Shown here in pieces: positions 8,367 to 17,246 of a DNA stretch of 64,000 bases. Below the pieces are notes generated by a model. The model saw only the letters and a program-made list of their open reading frames with translations, searched no databases and had not been told where the DNA came from. Location: contig NZ_CP114036.1 in the NCBI RefSeq assembly GCF_026898115.1, forward strand, positions 124,001 through 188,000, in the 5' to 3' direction. The first letter of the stretch is position 1, and every line of letters begins with the position of its first letter. A program made the translations under genes and the position numbers. This stretch comes from Streptomyces sp. S465 (GTDB taxonomy: Bacteria > Actinomycetota > Actinomycetes > Streptomycetales > Streptomycetaceae).

Positions 8367-8382
8367 AAAATCTCGAGATTTT
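8367..8382. promoter_or_regulatory. Candidate GntR operator between the GntR gene and cluster A
   Basis: AAAATCTCGAGATTTT is a perfect 16-base palindrome in an AT-rich patch of an otherwise GC-rich sequence. A -35-like TTGACG follows at 8384-8389, on the strand reading into the FAH gene. Position beside a FadR-type GntR gene suggests it is the operator for both directions. Confidence 0.6.
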
Positions 8383-8452
8383 ATTGACGTGTCGACTGAG
8401 GAGGGCGTTGACTCCAGTCATCCAGAAACAGGAAGACCGGAGGCGGCGCGCT

Positions 8453-9289
8453 ATGCGGACGACGACCAGAGCAGGACGGATGTGCCTGGTGACCGGAGAG
8501 GCGGTGATCGATGTCGAGCAGGCCAGTGGAGGCCGGTTCCCGGCTGATCCGCTGACCGTGTTCCAGGAGTGGGACACGTTCCGGTCCTGGGCCGCCGGGC
8601 TGGGGCCCACGGGTGTCCAGGCGCCGACGGGGCCGGACGGCGGTGTCTCGCCGACACCGCGGCAGGTGTTCGCGATCGGGCTGAACTACCGCGACCATGC
8701 CGAGGAAGCCGGCCTGGCGCTGCCTGAGTCCCCGTCGGTCTTCACCAAGTTCGCCACGGCCCTCACCGGCCCGGACACGCTGCTGCGGCTGCCCGGCGGC
8801 CGCGTCGACTGGGAAGCCGAGTTGGTGGTGGTGATGGGGCGCCGGGCGGAGCACGTTGCGCCCAAGGACGCCTGGTCCTACGTGGCCGGGCTGACCGTGG
8901 GCCAGGACTACTCCGAGCGCGGGGTGCAGTCCGTGGGCCCCGTGCCGCAGTTCTCGCTCGGCAAGTCCTTCCCCGGATTCGCGCCGACCGGCCCGGTGCT
9001 GGTCACCCCCGACGAGTTCGCCGATCCGGACGATCTGGCGATCGAGTGCCTCGTCAACGGGGAGAGCGTCCAGAAGTCCCGGACCTCTTCGATGGTCTTC
9101 CCCGTCCCGGAACTGATCGCACGGCTGTCCGCGGTGTGCCCGCTGCTGCCGGGCGACCTGATCTTCACCGGCACCCCCTCAGGAGTCGGACACGCCCGCA
9201 CTCCCCAGCGCTACCTGCGGCCGGGAGATGAGGTCGTCACCCGTATCGAGGGCATCGGACAGCTCCGGCAGACCTGCGTCGCCGCCTGA
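8453..9289 (+). CDS. Fumarylacetoacetate hydrolase family protein, probable acylpyruvase
   Basis: The ATG at 8453 (preceded by GGAGG at 8440) gives 278 residues; a longer frame upstream lacks family sequence. Hallmarks of the FAH superfamily are FAIGLNYRDHAEEAG, then VDWEAELVVVMGR with the acidic metal ligands, then GYVAGLTVGQDYSER-type text, and the C-terminal GDLIFTGTPSGVG. These enzymes use a divalent metal to hydrolyse or isomerise 2-oxo-4-keto acids. Members of this size include fumarylpyruvate and acylpyruvate hydrolases and 2-keto-4-pentenoate hydratase-type enzymes. Next to an extradiol dioxygenase and an acetoacetyl-CoA synthetase, hydrolysis of an acylpyruvate ring-cleavage product is the likeliest job. 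The exact substrate is inferred. Confidence 0.88.
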   Translation: MRTTTRAGRMCLVTGEAVIDVEQASGGRFPADPLTVFQEWDTFRSWAAGLGPTGVQAPTGPDGGVSPTPRQVFAIGLNYRDHAEEAGLALPESPSVFTKFATALTGPDTLLRLPGGRVDWEAELVVVMGRRAEHVAPKDAWSYVAGLTVGQDYSERGVQSVGPVPQFSLGKSFPGFAPTGPVLVTPDEFADPDDLAIECLVNGESVQKSRTSSMVFPVPELIARLSAVCPLLPGDLIFTGTPSGVGHARTPQRYLRPGDEVVTRIEGIGQLRQTCVAA

Positions 9290-9303
9290 GAGAAGGGCAC
9301 CCC

Positions 9304-10230
9304 ATGGCATTGCACAGGCTTCAGTCACTCACCGTCGGAGTGCCGGATGTGGCCGGGGCGGCCGACTACTACGCCGACTTCGGACTCGAGCAGGTGGCAC
9401 CCGGGAGGTTCGCCACCGTCGAGGGCGGTGAGCAGTTCGTCCTCGAGCACTCCCCCACCCGGCGGCTGCTGGGGATGGCGGTCGCCGCCGACGACGGCGA
9501 CGACCTGGACCGGATCGCCGCGAACCTGGACCGGCTCCACCTGCCGTGCGAACGCGACGCCGGCACCCTGCGCACCAGGGAACCCATCGCCGGTATCTCG
9601 GTCCAGGTCCATGTCGCACCCCGGCTGACCCGGGCCACCGTTGCGGCCACCCCGTACAACGGCCCCGGACGCCCGGACCGCGCCGGCACCCGGGCGCCCG
9701 TGCTCTCCCGCACCGGCCCGGTCCGGCCCCTGGCCCTGGGCCACGTCGTCATCGGCTCGGTGGAGCAGGAGTCGACCCAGCGGTTCTTCACCGACGGGCT
9801 CGGCTTCAAGGTCAGCGACGTCGTCCCCGGCACGGCCGCGTTCCTGCGCTGCTCCACCGACCACCACAACGTCCTGGTGCAGCAGGCGCCGCTGAACTTC
9901 CTCCACCACACCTCGTGGCAGGTGACGGATGTCGACGAGGTGGGCCGGGGCGCCACGCGCATGCTCGCCGAGCACCCGGAACGCCATGTGTGGGGGCTCG
10001 GCCGCCACCACATCGGGTCCAACTTCTTCTGGTACCTGAAGGATCCGGCCGGCAACTTCAGCGAGTACTACGCCGACATGGACTGCATCGTCGACGACCA
10101 GCTGTGGACGCCGCGCTCCTTCGAGGGCATGCAGGCGCTCTACACCTGGGGGCCGCCGCCTCCGCCGTCGTTCCTCGCCCCCGAGGACCTGGCCGCGCTG
10201 ATGACCGGCGCCCACCAGGCCAACGTCTGA
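9304..10230 (+). CDS. VOC family extradiol ring-cleavage dioxygenase (biphenyl-2,3-diol dioxygenase type)
   Basis: This 308-residue two-domain vicinal-oxygen-chelate protein starts 14 bases after the FAH gene. The C-terminal domain keeps the Fe(II) ligands in typical places: His147 in LALGHVVIGS, His201 or His202 in FLHHTSWQV, and Glu254 in NFSEYYADMD, with the family motif GSNFFWYLKDPAGN before it. The N-terminal domain is degenerate, as usual. Such enzymes open catechol-type rings next to the diol. The likely substrate is the product of the FAD hydroxylase at 11754. Confidence 0.87.
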   Translation: MALHRLQSLTVGVPDVAGAADYYADFGLEQVAPGRFATVEGGEQFVLEHSPTRRLLGMAVAADDGDDLDRIAANLDRLHLPCERDAGTLRTREPIAGISVQVHVAPRLTRATVAATPYNGPGRPDRAGTRAPVLSRTGPVRPLALGHVVIGSVEQESTQRFFTDGLGFKVSDVVPGTAAFLRCSTDHHNVLVQQAPLNFLHHTSWQVTDVDEVGRGATRMLAEHPERHVWGLGRHHIGSNFFWYLKDPAGNFSEYYADMDCIVDDQLWTPRSFEGMQALYTWGPPPPPSFLAPEDLAALMTGAHQANV

Positions 10231-10440
10231 GAGTGCCCGACACCGTGCAGCGCGGCGAGGCACACGGCCCCGCCGCACCGGACACGGCCGCCCTGCCCGC
10301 TCCACCCGGATGAGGCCCGCACCGCCCCTCCCCCAGCCGATGCGCCGTCGGCACACCGCACAGAGGTACCTCCGCCCTCCCCCGCAGCGCCGCGGTCACT
10401 GGCCGCGACGGGGGAGAGCGCCAAGATCGGAGTCGGAACA

Positions 10441-11742
10441 TTGAGCACACCAGCGTTCGCCCGCCGGGGCGGCCGATCGTCCCCGGGGGCTTCGTCGCCG
10501 GCAGGCACCGCGCTGGCCGTCGGCCTGGCCGTGATGACACTGGAGGGTTTCGACCTTGTCGCCTTCGGCGCGACGACACCCCTGCTGCTGGACTACCGTC
10601 CCTGGCACCTCTCCGTCGCCTTCGTCGGCCTGCTCGGCAGCCTCACCCCCATCGGCATGCTCGTCGGCTCCTTGCTGGTCGGCCAGTTCACCGACCGGTT
10701 CGGCCGGCGCCGCACGACGCTGATCAGTATCGGGGTGGTCAGCGCCGGGATGTTCGCCTGCGCCGTGGCCCCGATTCCGCCGCTGTTCGGCGCGGGCCGA
10801 TTCGTCGTCGGGCTCGGTGTCGGTGCGATCTATCCGGCGATGGGCCCACTGATCTTCGAACTCGCCCCGGCCCGGCGGAAGAACCTGTTCTCGGGAATCG
10901 TGCAGTGCGGGACCGCCGTCGGCGGTTCGTTCGCGGCCCTTGTCGCCAACACCGCGCTGACCGGGCGCAGCTTTCATCTGGAGTACCTGGTCGGCGGCAT
11001 CGCCGGTCTGCTTCTGCTGCCCCTGGCCTTCGCCTGGCTGCCCGAGTCCGCGGAGTACCACCGGGCGGTCAGCGCGTCGGCCACGGTCCCTGACAGCCGC
11101 GGTGGGTGGCTCGTGCTCAAGCCGCCCTACCTCGGCACCACCGTGATGTTCTGCGCCATGGCGGCCCTGTCGTTCCTGCTCATCTTCGGCGTGAACACCT
11201 GGCTGCCGCAGCTGATGCAGACCGCGGACTATCCGTTGCAGGACTCACAGACCTTCCTCGTGCTGCTGAACCTCGGCGCCACCGTCGGCGGGCTCGCCAT
11301 GGCGCTGCTGGCCGACCGGGCCGGATCACGCGGGCCGATCACGGCCTGTTTCCTCCTCGGAGCCGCTGCGATCATCGCCATGAGCGCCCGGCTTCCGCTG
11401 CCGGTGCTCTACGCCATCGTGGTCATCGGCGGCTGCGGCGCGGTCGGGGTCCAGGGACTGATCAACGTGTACATCTCGCGTTCCTACCCGGTGACCATGA
11501 GGGCCGGCGCGGTGGGCGTCGCGCTCGGAGTGGGCCGCCTCGGCGCCATCGCCGGCCCGACGCTCGGCGGCTGGGTCCTCGCGGCCGGGCTCCAGCCCCG
11601 GTGGAACTTCGTCTCCTTCGCCGTCCCCGCCGTCCTCGGCGCGGCCCTCACCCTGGCCGCCGGCGGACGAGCACTCCCGCATCAGGGCCGTTCCGCTCCT
11701 TCGCCGCGCGCCAAGGAGCCGACGGCCGGACACACACATTGA
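10441..11742 (+). CDS. MFS transporter, aromatic acid:H+ symporter (AAHS) type
   Basis: This 433-residue protein has about twelve hydrophobic segments. TTG at 10441, with GGAG nine bases upstream, is the best start. The AAHS signature reads TLEGFDLVAFGATTPLLLDY in the first helix (Asp in EGFD), followed by GQFTDRFGRRRTTLISIG, the loop 2-3 motif, and PALGP-like text in helix 4. AAHS carriers such as PcaK and MhpT bring benzoate-like acids in with protons. Its place between the dioxygenase and hydroxylase genes supports uptake of the aromatic acid that cluster A degrades. A 210-base spacer before it may hold its own promoter. Confidence 0.88.
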   Translation: MSTPAFARRGGRSSPGASSPAGTALAVGLAVMTLEGFDLVAFGATTPLLLDYRPWHLSVAFVGLLGSLTPIGMLVGSLLVGQFTDRFGRRRTTLISIGVVSAGMFACAVAPIPPLFGAGRFVVGLGVGAIYPAMGPLIFELAPARRKNLFSGIVQCGTAVGGSFAALVANTALTGRSFHLEYLVGGIAGLLLLPLAFAWLPESAEYHRAVSASATVPDSRGGWLVLKPPYLGTTVMFCAMAALSFLLIFGVNTWLPQLMQTADYPLQDSQTFLVLLNLGATVGGLAMALLADRAGSRGPITACFLLGAAAIIAMSARLPLPVLYAIVVIGGCGAVGVQGLINVYISRSYPVTMRAGAVGVALGVGRLGAIAGPTLGGWVLAAGLQPRWNFVSFAVPAVLGAALTLAAGGRALPHQGRSAPSPRAKEPTAGHTH

Positions 11743-11753
11743 GAGAGCACATC

Positions 11754-13241
11754 ATGGACACCTACGACGTCGCCGTCGTCGGCTGCGGCCCGGTGGGGCT
11801 GACCCTCGCACGGCTGCTGGCGATGAAGGGCCTGCGGGTCGCCGCCATCGATCCCAACCGGCTCGTCTGCCATCATCCGCGCGCCACCCATCTCGACGAC
11901 GAGATCATGCGCCTTCTGCAGACCCTCGGCGCGCAGGACATGGAACAACGGTTCCTGCGCCAGACCGCCTGGACACTGCACCGGGAGGACGGACAGCCCT
12001 TCCTCCAGCAGATGCTGTCCGAGGAGGAGTCGGACCAGGGCTGGCGCACCGACTACCAGTTCCACCAGCCGGACTTCGAGTCCCGGCTGCGGGGCCTGCT
12101 CGCGTCCGACGCGAACGTGGACCTCTGGTTCGGCTGGACGGTCAGCGCGATCGAGCAGACGGACACAGCGGTGCGGCTGACGCTGCTCGACCGGTCGACC
12201 GGAGCCGAAACCACTCTCACGGCCGGCTACGCCGTCGGCTCGGACGGCGCCAACTCCTTCGTCCGGCAGGCGATGAACGCCGAGGTCGAGGACCTCCACG
12301 GCACTCAGCGCTCCCTCATCATCGACGTCCACCCCTTCGAACGCCCCGCACAGCTCCCAGCGGACAGCGGGTTCATCCTGTGCCGGGGGAAGCGGCCGGT
12401 GACCTACCTGCCGATCTTCCCGCCGATGCTCCGCTTCGAGTTCATGCTGCTCGACGAGGACGACGCCGCACAGCTGGAACAACCGCGGTCGGTGTACGAC
12501 CTGCTGGGCCGCTGGCTGGAACCGGGCAGCTACCGGATCATGCGCACCGACACCTACCAGTGGCACGCCCGGCTCGTGCACGGCTGGCGGTCCGGCCACC
12601 TGCTGCTCGCCGGCGACGCCGCCCACCAGATGCCTCCCATGCTCGGCCAGGGCATGTGCTCCGGGCTGCGCGACGCCGCGAACCTGGCGTGGAAGCTCGC
12701 CGCCGTCGTGAAGGGCGAGAGCCCCTCAGCGCTGCTCGATACCTACGAAAGTGAGCGCGCCCCGCACGTGCGCCCCTACATCGAGGAATCCGCCCGGCAG
12801 TCCAATCTGATCGAAGCGCTCGGTACGGGCGCGGTTCCCGAGCCGAACGGAACGCAGACGGTCAAGAGGTTCCGGCCGCCGCTGGGACCGGGCCTGGCCG
12901 CCCAGCCCGGCGGTGCCGCCGGACAGCTGAGCCCGCAGCCGCGCGGTGTGAACGGGGAGCGGCTGGACGATGTGAGCGGATACGGCTTCACCGTCGTCGG
13001 CAACCGGGCCCTGACCTCCGCCGTGTCCGAGGAGGTGCGGCAGATGTGGCATCGGCTCGGCGTGGTGGTCGTCCCGGAGACCGGACCGGCCGTCGACCGC
13101 TGGCTGACCGCCCGCGCGGCGGCCGCGGCGATCATCCGTCCGGACCGCTACACCTTCGCGCTGGCCGCCGACACGGCGGAACTGGAGCAGGCCACCAGGA
13201 ACCTGGCGCGGACGGTACTGACGCAGGAGGTGAGCGCGTGA
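11754..13241 (+). CDS. FAD-dependent aromatic monooxygenase (MhpA-like)
   Basis: The ATG at 11754 gives 495 residues; the open frame extends much further left, but that part overlaps the MFS gene in another frame. The FAD motifs of class A flavoprotein hydroxylases are clear: VAVVGCGPVGLTLARLLAMKG at the N-terminus, VGSDGANSFVRQAM in the middle, and HLLLAGDAAHQMPPMLGQGM followed by SGLRDAANLAWKL. Such enzymes hydroxylate phenolic rings with NAD(P)H and O2. It resembles 3-(3-hydroxyphenyl)propionate and resorcinol hydroxylases but is shorter than E. coli MhpA (about 550). In this cluster it would make the catechol-type substrate for the VOC dioxygenase. Confidence 0.9.
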   Translation: MDTYDVAVVGCGPVGLTLARLLAMKGLRVAAIDPNRLVCHHPRATHLDDEIMRLLQTLGAQDMEQRFLRQTAWTLHREDGQPFLQQMLSEEESDQGWRTDYQFHQPDFESRLRGLLASDANVDLWFGWTVSAIEQTDTAVRLTLLDRSTGAETTLTAGYAVGSDGANSFVRQAMNAEVEDLHGTQRSLIIDVHPFERPAQLPADSGFILCRGKRPVTYLPIFPPMLRFEFMLLDEDDAAQLEQPRSVYDLLGRWLEPGSYRIMRTDTYQWHARLVHGWRSGHLLLAGDAAHQMPPMLGQGMCSGLRDAANLAWKLAAVVKGESPSALLDTYESERAPHVRPYIEESARQSNLIEALGTGAVPEPNGTQTVKRFRPPLGPGLAAQPGGAAGQLSPQPRGVNGERLDDVSGYGFTVVGNRALTSAVSEEVRQMWHRLGVVVVPETGPAVDRWLTARAAAAAIIRPDRYTFALAADTAELEQATRNLARTVLTQEVSA

Positions 13242-14080
13242 AGACGTACGCGGCCGGGATGAGGTGGGGGGAAGGTCCCCGCTGGCAGCGCGGTGCGCTG
13301 TGGCTGTCCGATACGCAGGGCGGGAAGCTGTGGACCGACCACGACGGTCCCTGGCGGGGCATCCCGCTGGAGGCGGTCCCCAACGGCCTGTGGTTCCTGC
13401 CGGACGGGCGGCTGGTCGGCGCCATGATGCATGAGCGGCGCATCGGTGTGTGGACCGGTGAGCGGTTCGCCCCCTACGCGGACCTGAGCGCGGTGGCCAC
13501 CGGTCCGCTCGGCGACATGGTCGGCGACCCGCACGGCAACCTCTACGTGGACGATGTCGGCTTCGCCGCGCACGCCGGTGAGCCGCCGAGGCCGGGCCGG
13601 CTGGTGCGCGTCGCCCCGGACGGATCGGCAGGCGTGGCCGCCGAAGACGTCGAGTTCCCCAACGGCCTGGCCTTCGTCGACGACGGCCGCACCCTGCTCG
13701 TCGCCGAGACCACCCGGCAACGGCTGACCGCCTTCACCGTCGCGGACGACGGGGCGCTGACCAACCGGCGCACCTACGCCGACCTCGCCCACCTGGTCGG
13801 TGGTGATGCCCGGCCGGACGGGATCTGGGCGACACGGGACGGCGTATGGGTGGCCACCACGACCGGGCACACCCTCGCCCTGGTCCGGGAGAGAGAGCTG
13901 GTCACCTCGGTGGACACCGGGAGGCTGCTGCCGATCGCGTGCTGCGGCGACGGCGGGAACCGGCTGTTCGTCACCCTCGCCGACACCCAGGGCCTCCCGC
14001 TGGGCGAGGCCATGGCCGCGAAGGCGGTGCGCACGACGGTCGCGCTGCTGGAGACCACGAAGGCGGGGAACGCCGGGTGA
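13238..14080 (+). CDS. SMP-30/gluconolactonase family protein
   Basis: The GTG at 13238 overlaps the hydroxylase stop (GTGA), showing translational coupling, and gives 280 residues. The six-bladed propeller text is typical: RWGEGPRWQRGALWLSDTQG at the start, VPNGLWFLPDGRLVG, GPLGDMVGDPHGNLYVDDVG with the metal-binding Asp region, and EFPNGLAFVDDGRTLLVAET. Family members hydrolyse lactones with a divalent metal. Here it may open a lactone formed spontaneously from the ring-cleavage product. That role is inferred from context. Confidence 0.85.
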   Translation: MKTYAAGMRWGEGPRWQRGALWLSDTQGGKLWTDHDGPWRGIPLEAVPNGLWFLPDGRLVGAMMHERRIGVWTGERFAPYADLSAVATGPLGDMVGDPHGNLYVDDVGFAAHAGEPPRPGRLVRVAPDGSAGVAAEDVEFPNGLAFVDDGRTLLVAETTRQRLTAFTVADDGALTNRRTYADLAHLVGGDARPDGIWATRDGVWVATTTGHTLALVRERELVTSVDTGRLLPIACCGDGGNRLFVTLADTQGLPLGEAMAAKAVRTTVALLETTKAGNAG

Positions 14081-16077
14081 GCACACAGCGGCCGGACTGG
14101 ACCCCGACGCCACAGGCCGTCGAGCGCGCCCGGATCACCGACTTCGCGCGGTTCGCCGCGCGGCGCGCCGGATCGGACCTGAGCGGTGACTACCACGCGC
14201 TGTGGGCGTGGTCGGTCGACGACGTGAACGGCTTCTGGGCCACGGTGTGGGACTACTTCCGCCTGCCCGAGCGCCCGGCGGGACCCGCGCTGGCGGCCGA
14301 GTCACTGCCGGGAAGCGTGTGGTTTCCCGGCAGCACGCTGAACTACACGGCCGAAGTCTTCCGCGACCGGACCGGCACCGACACCGCCGTCATCACGGTG
14401 ACCGAGGACACCGGCCCGGTGGCCATCACCTGGGATGAACTGCGCCATGACGTCGCCTCACTCGCACAGGCGCTCACCGAACTCGGGGTGCGCAGGGGTG
14501 ACCGGGTGGTGGGATACCTGCCCAACGGCGCGCAGGCCATCGTGGCCTTCCTCGCCACCGCCGGCCTGGGCGCGACCTGGGCGGTGTGCGGGCAGGACTA
14601 CACCGCCGCCGCGGCCGAGGCGCGGTTCGCACAGCTCCGGCCGACCGTGCTGATCGCCGCGACCGGCTGCCGCCACGGCGGAAAGCACATCGACCGCCGC
14701 GCCGATGTACAGGCCCTGCGCGACGCACTGCCGACCCTCACGGCGACCATCGTGGTGGGAGACGGGACACCGGCGGTGCCCGATGCCCTCCCGTGGTCCG
14801 CGCTCACCGAGCACGAGGCCGAACTGGCCCCCGTACCCGTCCCGTTCGACCATCCGCTGTGGGTCGTGTTCTCCTCGGGCACGACGGGACAGCCGAAGGG
14901 CATCGTGCACGGGCACGGCGGAGTCGTGCTCGAGCAGCTCAAGAACCTGGGCCTGCACCTGGGCCTGCGCGCCGGGGACCGCTTGCTGTGGCACACCACA
15001 CCGAGCTGGATGATGTGGAACGTCCTGGTGGCCGGCCTGCTGCTGGGCGCCACGGCCGTCTGTTACGAGGGCAGCCCGACGTATCCCGCCACCGACGCGC
15101 TCTGGCGGCTCGCGGCCCGCCTGGAAGTGAACGTCCTGGGCACCAGCCCCGGCTACCTGGCGGCCTGCCGCACGGCCGGTGTGCGGCTCGCCGACCACCA
15201 CCCGGCCTCGCTCGAGCGTCTGGGGGTCACCGGCTCGGCGTTCCCCGCCGACCTCCAGCACTGGGTCGCCGGCGAGCTCGGGCCCCGGACGCAGGTGGTG
15301 TGCACCAGCGGCGGCACCGACGTGGTCACCGCGTTCCTCGGCGCCGCACCCACCACACCGGTCCGGGCCGGTGAGCTGTCCGCCCCCTGCCTGGGCGTGG
15401 CCGTGGAAGCGTTCGGCCCGCACGGCAAGCCGGTGCGGGGCGAGGTGGGAGAGCTGGTGGTGCTCCGGCCGATGCCGTCGATGCCGCTGTACTTCTGGGA
15501 CGATCCGGACGGCTCGCGCTACCGCGGCGCCTACTTCGACGTCTACCCCGGGGTATGGCGCCACGGTGACTGGATCACCATCACCGGCCACGGCTCGGTG
15601 ATCATGCACGGCCGGTCCGACGCGACGCTGAACCGCCACGGCGTACGCATGGGAAGCGGCGACATCTACGGCCCGGTGGAGCGGCTCCAGGAGATCGCGG
15701 AAGCCCTCGTCGTCGGGGTCGAGCAGGATGGCGGCGGCTACTGGATGCCGCTGTTCGTCACCACCACCGACGGCACCGACCTCGATGACGTACTGCGTGA
15801 GAAGATCCGCGACGCGATACGCCACGGCGCTTCCCCCCGCCACGTCCCCGACGAGATCATCCAGGCCCCCGGCATACCGCACACCCGCACCGGCAAGAAA
15901 CTCGAAGTCCCGGTGAAACGTCTGCTGCGCGGAGACCCCCCGCACACCGTGGCCGACCCCGGCAGCGTCGACCGACCCGAGCTCATCGACTGGTACGCCC
16001 GTACCGGCGCCGCCCACCGCATGCGCAACGGCCCCGCTGCCCCCGGCTCCGTTGCGCCCCGGTCACCGAACGGCTGA
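14077..16077 (+). CDS. Acetoacetyl-CoA synthetase (acetoacetate-CoA ligase)
   Basis: The GTG at 14077 overlaps the preceding stop and gives 666 residues, the normal size of acetoacetyl-CoA synthetases. The N-terminal segment (LWAWSVDDVNGFWATVWDYF, then GSVWFPGSTLNYTAEVF) is characteristic of this family. The AMP-binding loop VVFSSGTTGQPKGIVHGHGG lies at about residue 264. The C-terminal catalytic lysine lies in HTRTGKKLEVPVKRLL. The enzyme would activate acetoacetate, or a related 3-oxo acid, with ATP and CoA. Its presence at the end of an aromatic pathway suggests that acetoacetate is a ring-cleavage product. Confidence 0.93.
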   Translation: MSTQRPDWTPTPQAVERARITDFARFAARRAGSDLSGDYHALWAWSVDDVNGFWATVWDYFRLPERPAGPALAAESLPGSVWFPGSTLNYTAEVFRDRTGTDTAVITVTEDTGPVAITWDELRHDVASLAQALTELGVRRGDRVVGYLPNGAQAIVAFLATAGLGATWAVCGQDYTAAAAEARFAQLRPTVLIAATGCRHGGKHIDRRADVQALRDALPTLTATIVVGDGTPAVPDALPWSALTEHEAELAPVPVPFDHPLWVVFSSGTTGQPKGIVHGHGGVVLEQLKNLGLHLGLRAGDRLLWHTTPSWMMWNVLVAGLLLGATAVCYEGSPTYPATDALWRLAARLEVNVLGTSPGYLAACRTAGVRLADHHPASLERLGVTGSAFPADLQHWVAGELGPRTQVVCTSGGTDVVTAFLGAAPTTPVRAGELSAPCLGVAVEAFGPHGKPVRGEVGELVVLRPMPSMPLYFWDDPDGSRYRGAYFDVYPGVWRHGDWITITGHGSVIMHGRSDATLNRHGVRMGSGDIYGPVERLQEIAEALVVGVEQDGGGYWMPLFVTTTDGTDLDDVLREKIRDAIRHGASPRHVPDEIIQAPGIPHTRTGKKLEVPVKRLLRGDPPHTVADPGSVDRPELIDWYARTGAAHRMRNGPAAPGSVAPRSPNG

Positions 16078-16133
16078 CCGCGCGGCGCCGCCCCCACACC
16101 ACACACAAGGACACCTGACGAAGGAGCCCTGCC

Positions 16134-17096
16134 ATGACCTACATCGCGCTGGAAGAAGCGTTCATCATCCCGGAGCTGTTCGCGCGCCAGCCCTCGACGC
16201 CCCAGAAGATCCGGGTCAGCGACCAGTACGCCAAGGACTGCCGGCGCCGCCTGTGCGACTTCGAGGAGCACCGTCTTCCCGAGATGGACGCGCACGGCAT
16301 CGACATCCAGGTCCTGTCGCTGAGCGTTCCCGGCATCCAGGCCGACACCGACGCCGGCGCCGCCGTCGACAACGCCCGGTTCGCCAACGACCACCTGGCC
16401 CGGACCATCGCCCGCCACCCGACCCGCTTCATGGGGTTCGCCGCCCTGCCCCTACAGGACCCCGCCGCCGCCGTGACCGAGCTCGAACGCTGCGTCCAGC
16501 AGCTCGGCTTCAGGGGAGCGCTGGTCAACGACCACACCCAGGGCCGGTACCTGGACGACCGGGCGTACGGGGAGCTGTGGAGCGCACTGGAGGAGCTGCG
16601 TGTGCCGTTGTACCTCCACCCCGGCTCACTGCCCCAGGACGACTGGTACGTGATGCGCGGGCGGCCCGAGATGTACGGGGCCAGCTGGAGTTGGCAGGCC
16701 GAAACCGGCGGCCACGCCATGCGGCTGATCCATGGCGGAGTGTTCGACCGGCACCCCGGTGCGACCCTGATCCTCGGGCACCTCGGCGAGTTCCTGCCGT
16801 TCCAGCGCTCCCGCTTCGACTCGCGCTACCGCTCGCTCCAGGTCGACGCGCCGCTTGAGCGGATGCCGTCGCAGTATTTCGGGAGCAACATCCTGATCAC
16901 CACGAGCGGGGTACTGGCCCCGGAGGCCGTGCAGGCCGCCGTGCTGACCATCGGGGCCGACGCGGTCATGTTCGCGATCGACTACCCGTACGAGTCCACC
17001 GCCGAAGCGGTGGCCTCGATCGAGAAGTGCGACCTTCCGCCCGAGGTGAAGGAGAAGATCGCCCATCTCAATGCCCGGCGCGTGCTGGGCATCTGA
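16134..17096 (+). CDS. Amidohydrolase family decarboxylase (gamma-resorcylate / dihydroxybenzoate decarboxylase type)
   Basis: This 320-residue TIM-barrel protein matches the nonoxidative hydroxybenzoate decarboxylase group of the amidohydrolase superfamily. Metal ligands fall in the expected order: Glu8 in IALEEAF, His162 in PLYLHPG, His216 in LILGHLGE, and Asp283 in FAIDYPYES, the last being the signature of gamma-resorcylate and 2,3-dihydroxybenzoate decarboxylases. Such enzymes remove CO2 from ortho-hydroxylated benzoates. It is the last gene of cluster A, 56 bases after the acetoacetyl-CoA synthetase. It probably performs the first step, making a resorcinol- or orcinol-type phenol for the FAD hydroxylase. 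Confidence 0.9.
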   Translation: MTYIALEEAFIIPELFARQPSTPQKIRVSDQYAKDCRRRLCDFEEHRLPEMDAHGIDIQVLSLSVPGIQADTDAGAAVDNARFANDHLARTIARHPTRFMGFAALPLQDPAAAVTELERCVQQLGFRGALVNDHTQGRYLDDRAYGELWSALEELRVPLYLHPGSLPQDDWYVMRGRPEMYGASWSWQAETGGHAMRLIHGGVFDRHPGATLILGHLGEFLPFQRSRFDSRYRSLQVDAPLERMPSQYFGSNILITTSGVLAPEAVQAAVLTIGADAVMFAIDYPYESTAEAVASIEKCDLPPEVKEKIAHLNARRVLGI

Positions 17097-17099
17097 CCA

Positions 17100-17116
17100 G
17101 CGCGAAACGGTCGCGC
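17100..17116 (+). terminator. Short hairpin at the end of cluster A
   Basis: GCGCGA and TCGCGC can pair around AACGG directly after the amidohydrolase stop codon (17094-17096). The stem is only six pairs, so this is a weak terminator candidate. Confidence 0.35.
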
Positions 17117-17246
17117 CAGGGCCGGGTGGGACGTATGGCCGCCCCTCCGGTCACCGGTGCGGCGCCAGGTCCGCCCTCAGGGGCGGAAACCGGCTGGGCA
17201 GGCCCATGCCGCAGCCCTGCGCGCCTCGAAGACCGGCAGGCTCGCA

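Noticed and set aside
11106-11753. Extended N-terminus of the FAD monooxygenase (711 residues)
   Set aside because: The extension overlaps the MFS gene in another frame and is Arg/Pro/Ala-rich shadow text; the flavin motif begins right after the ATG at 11754.
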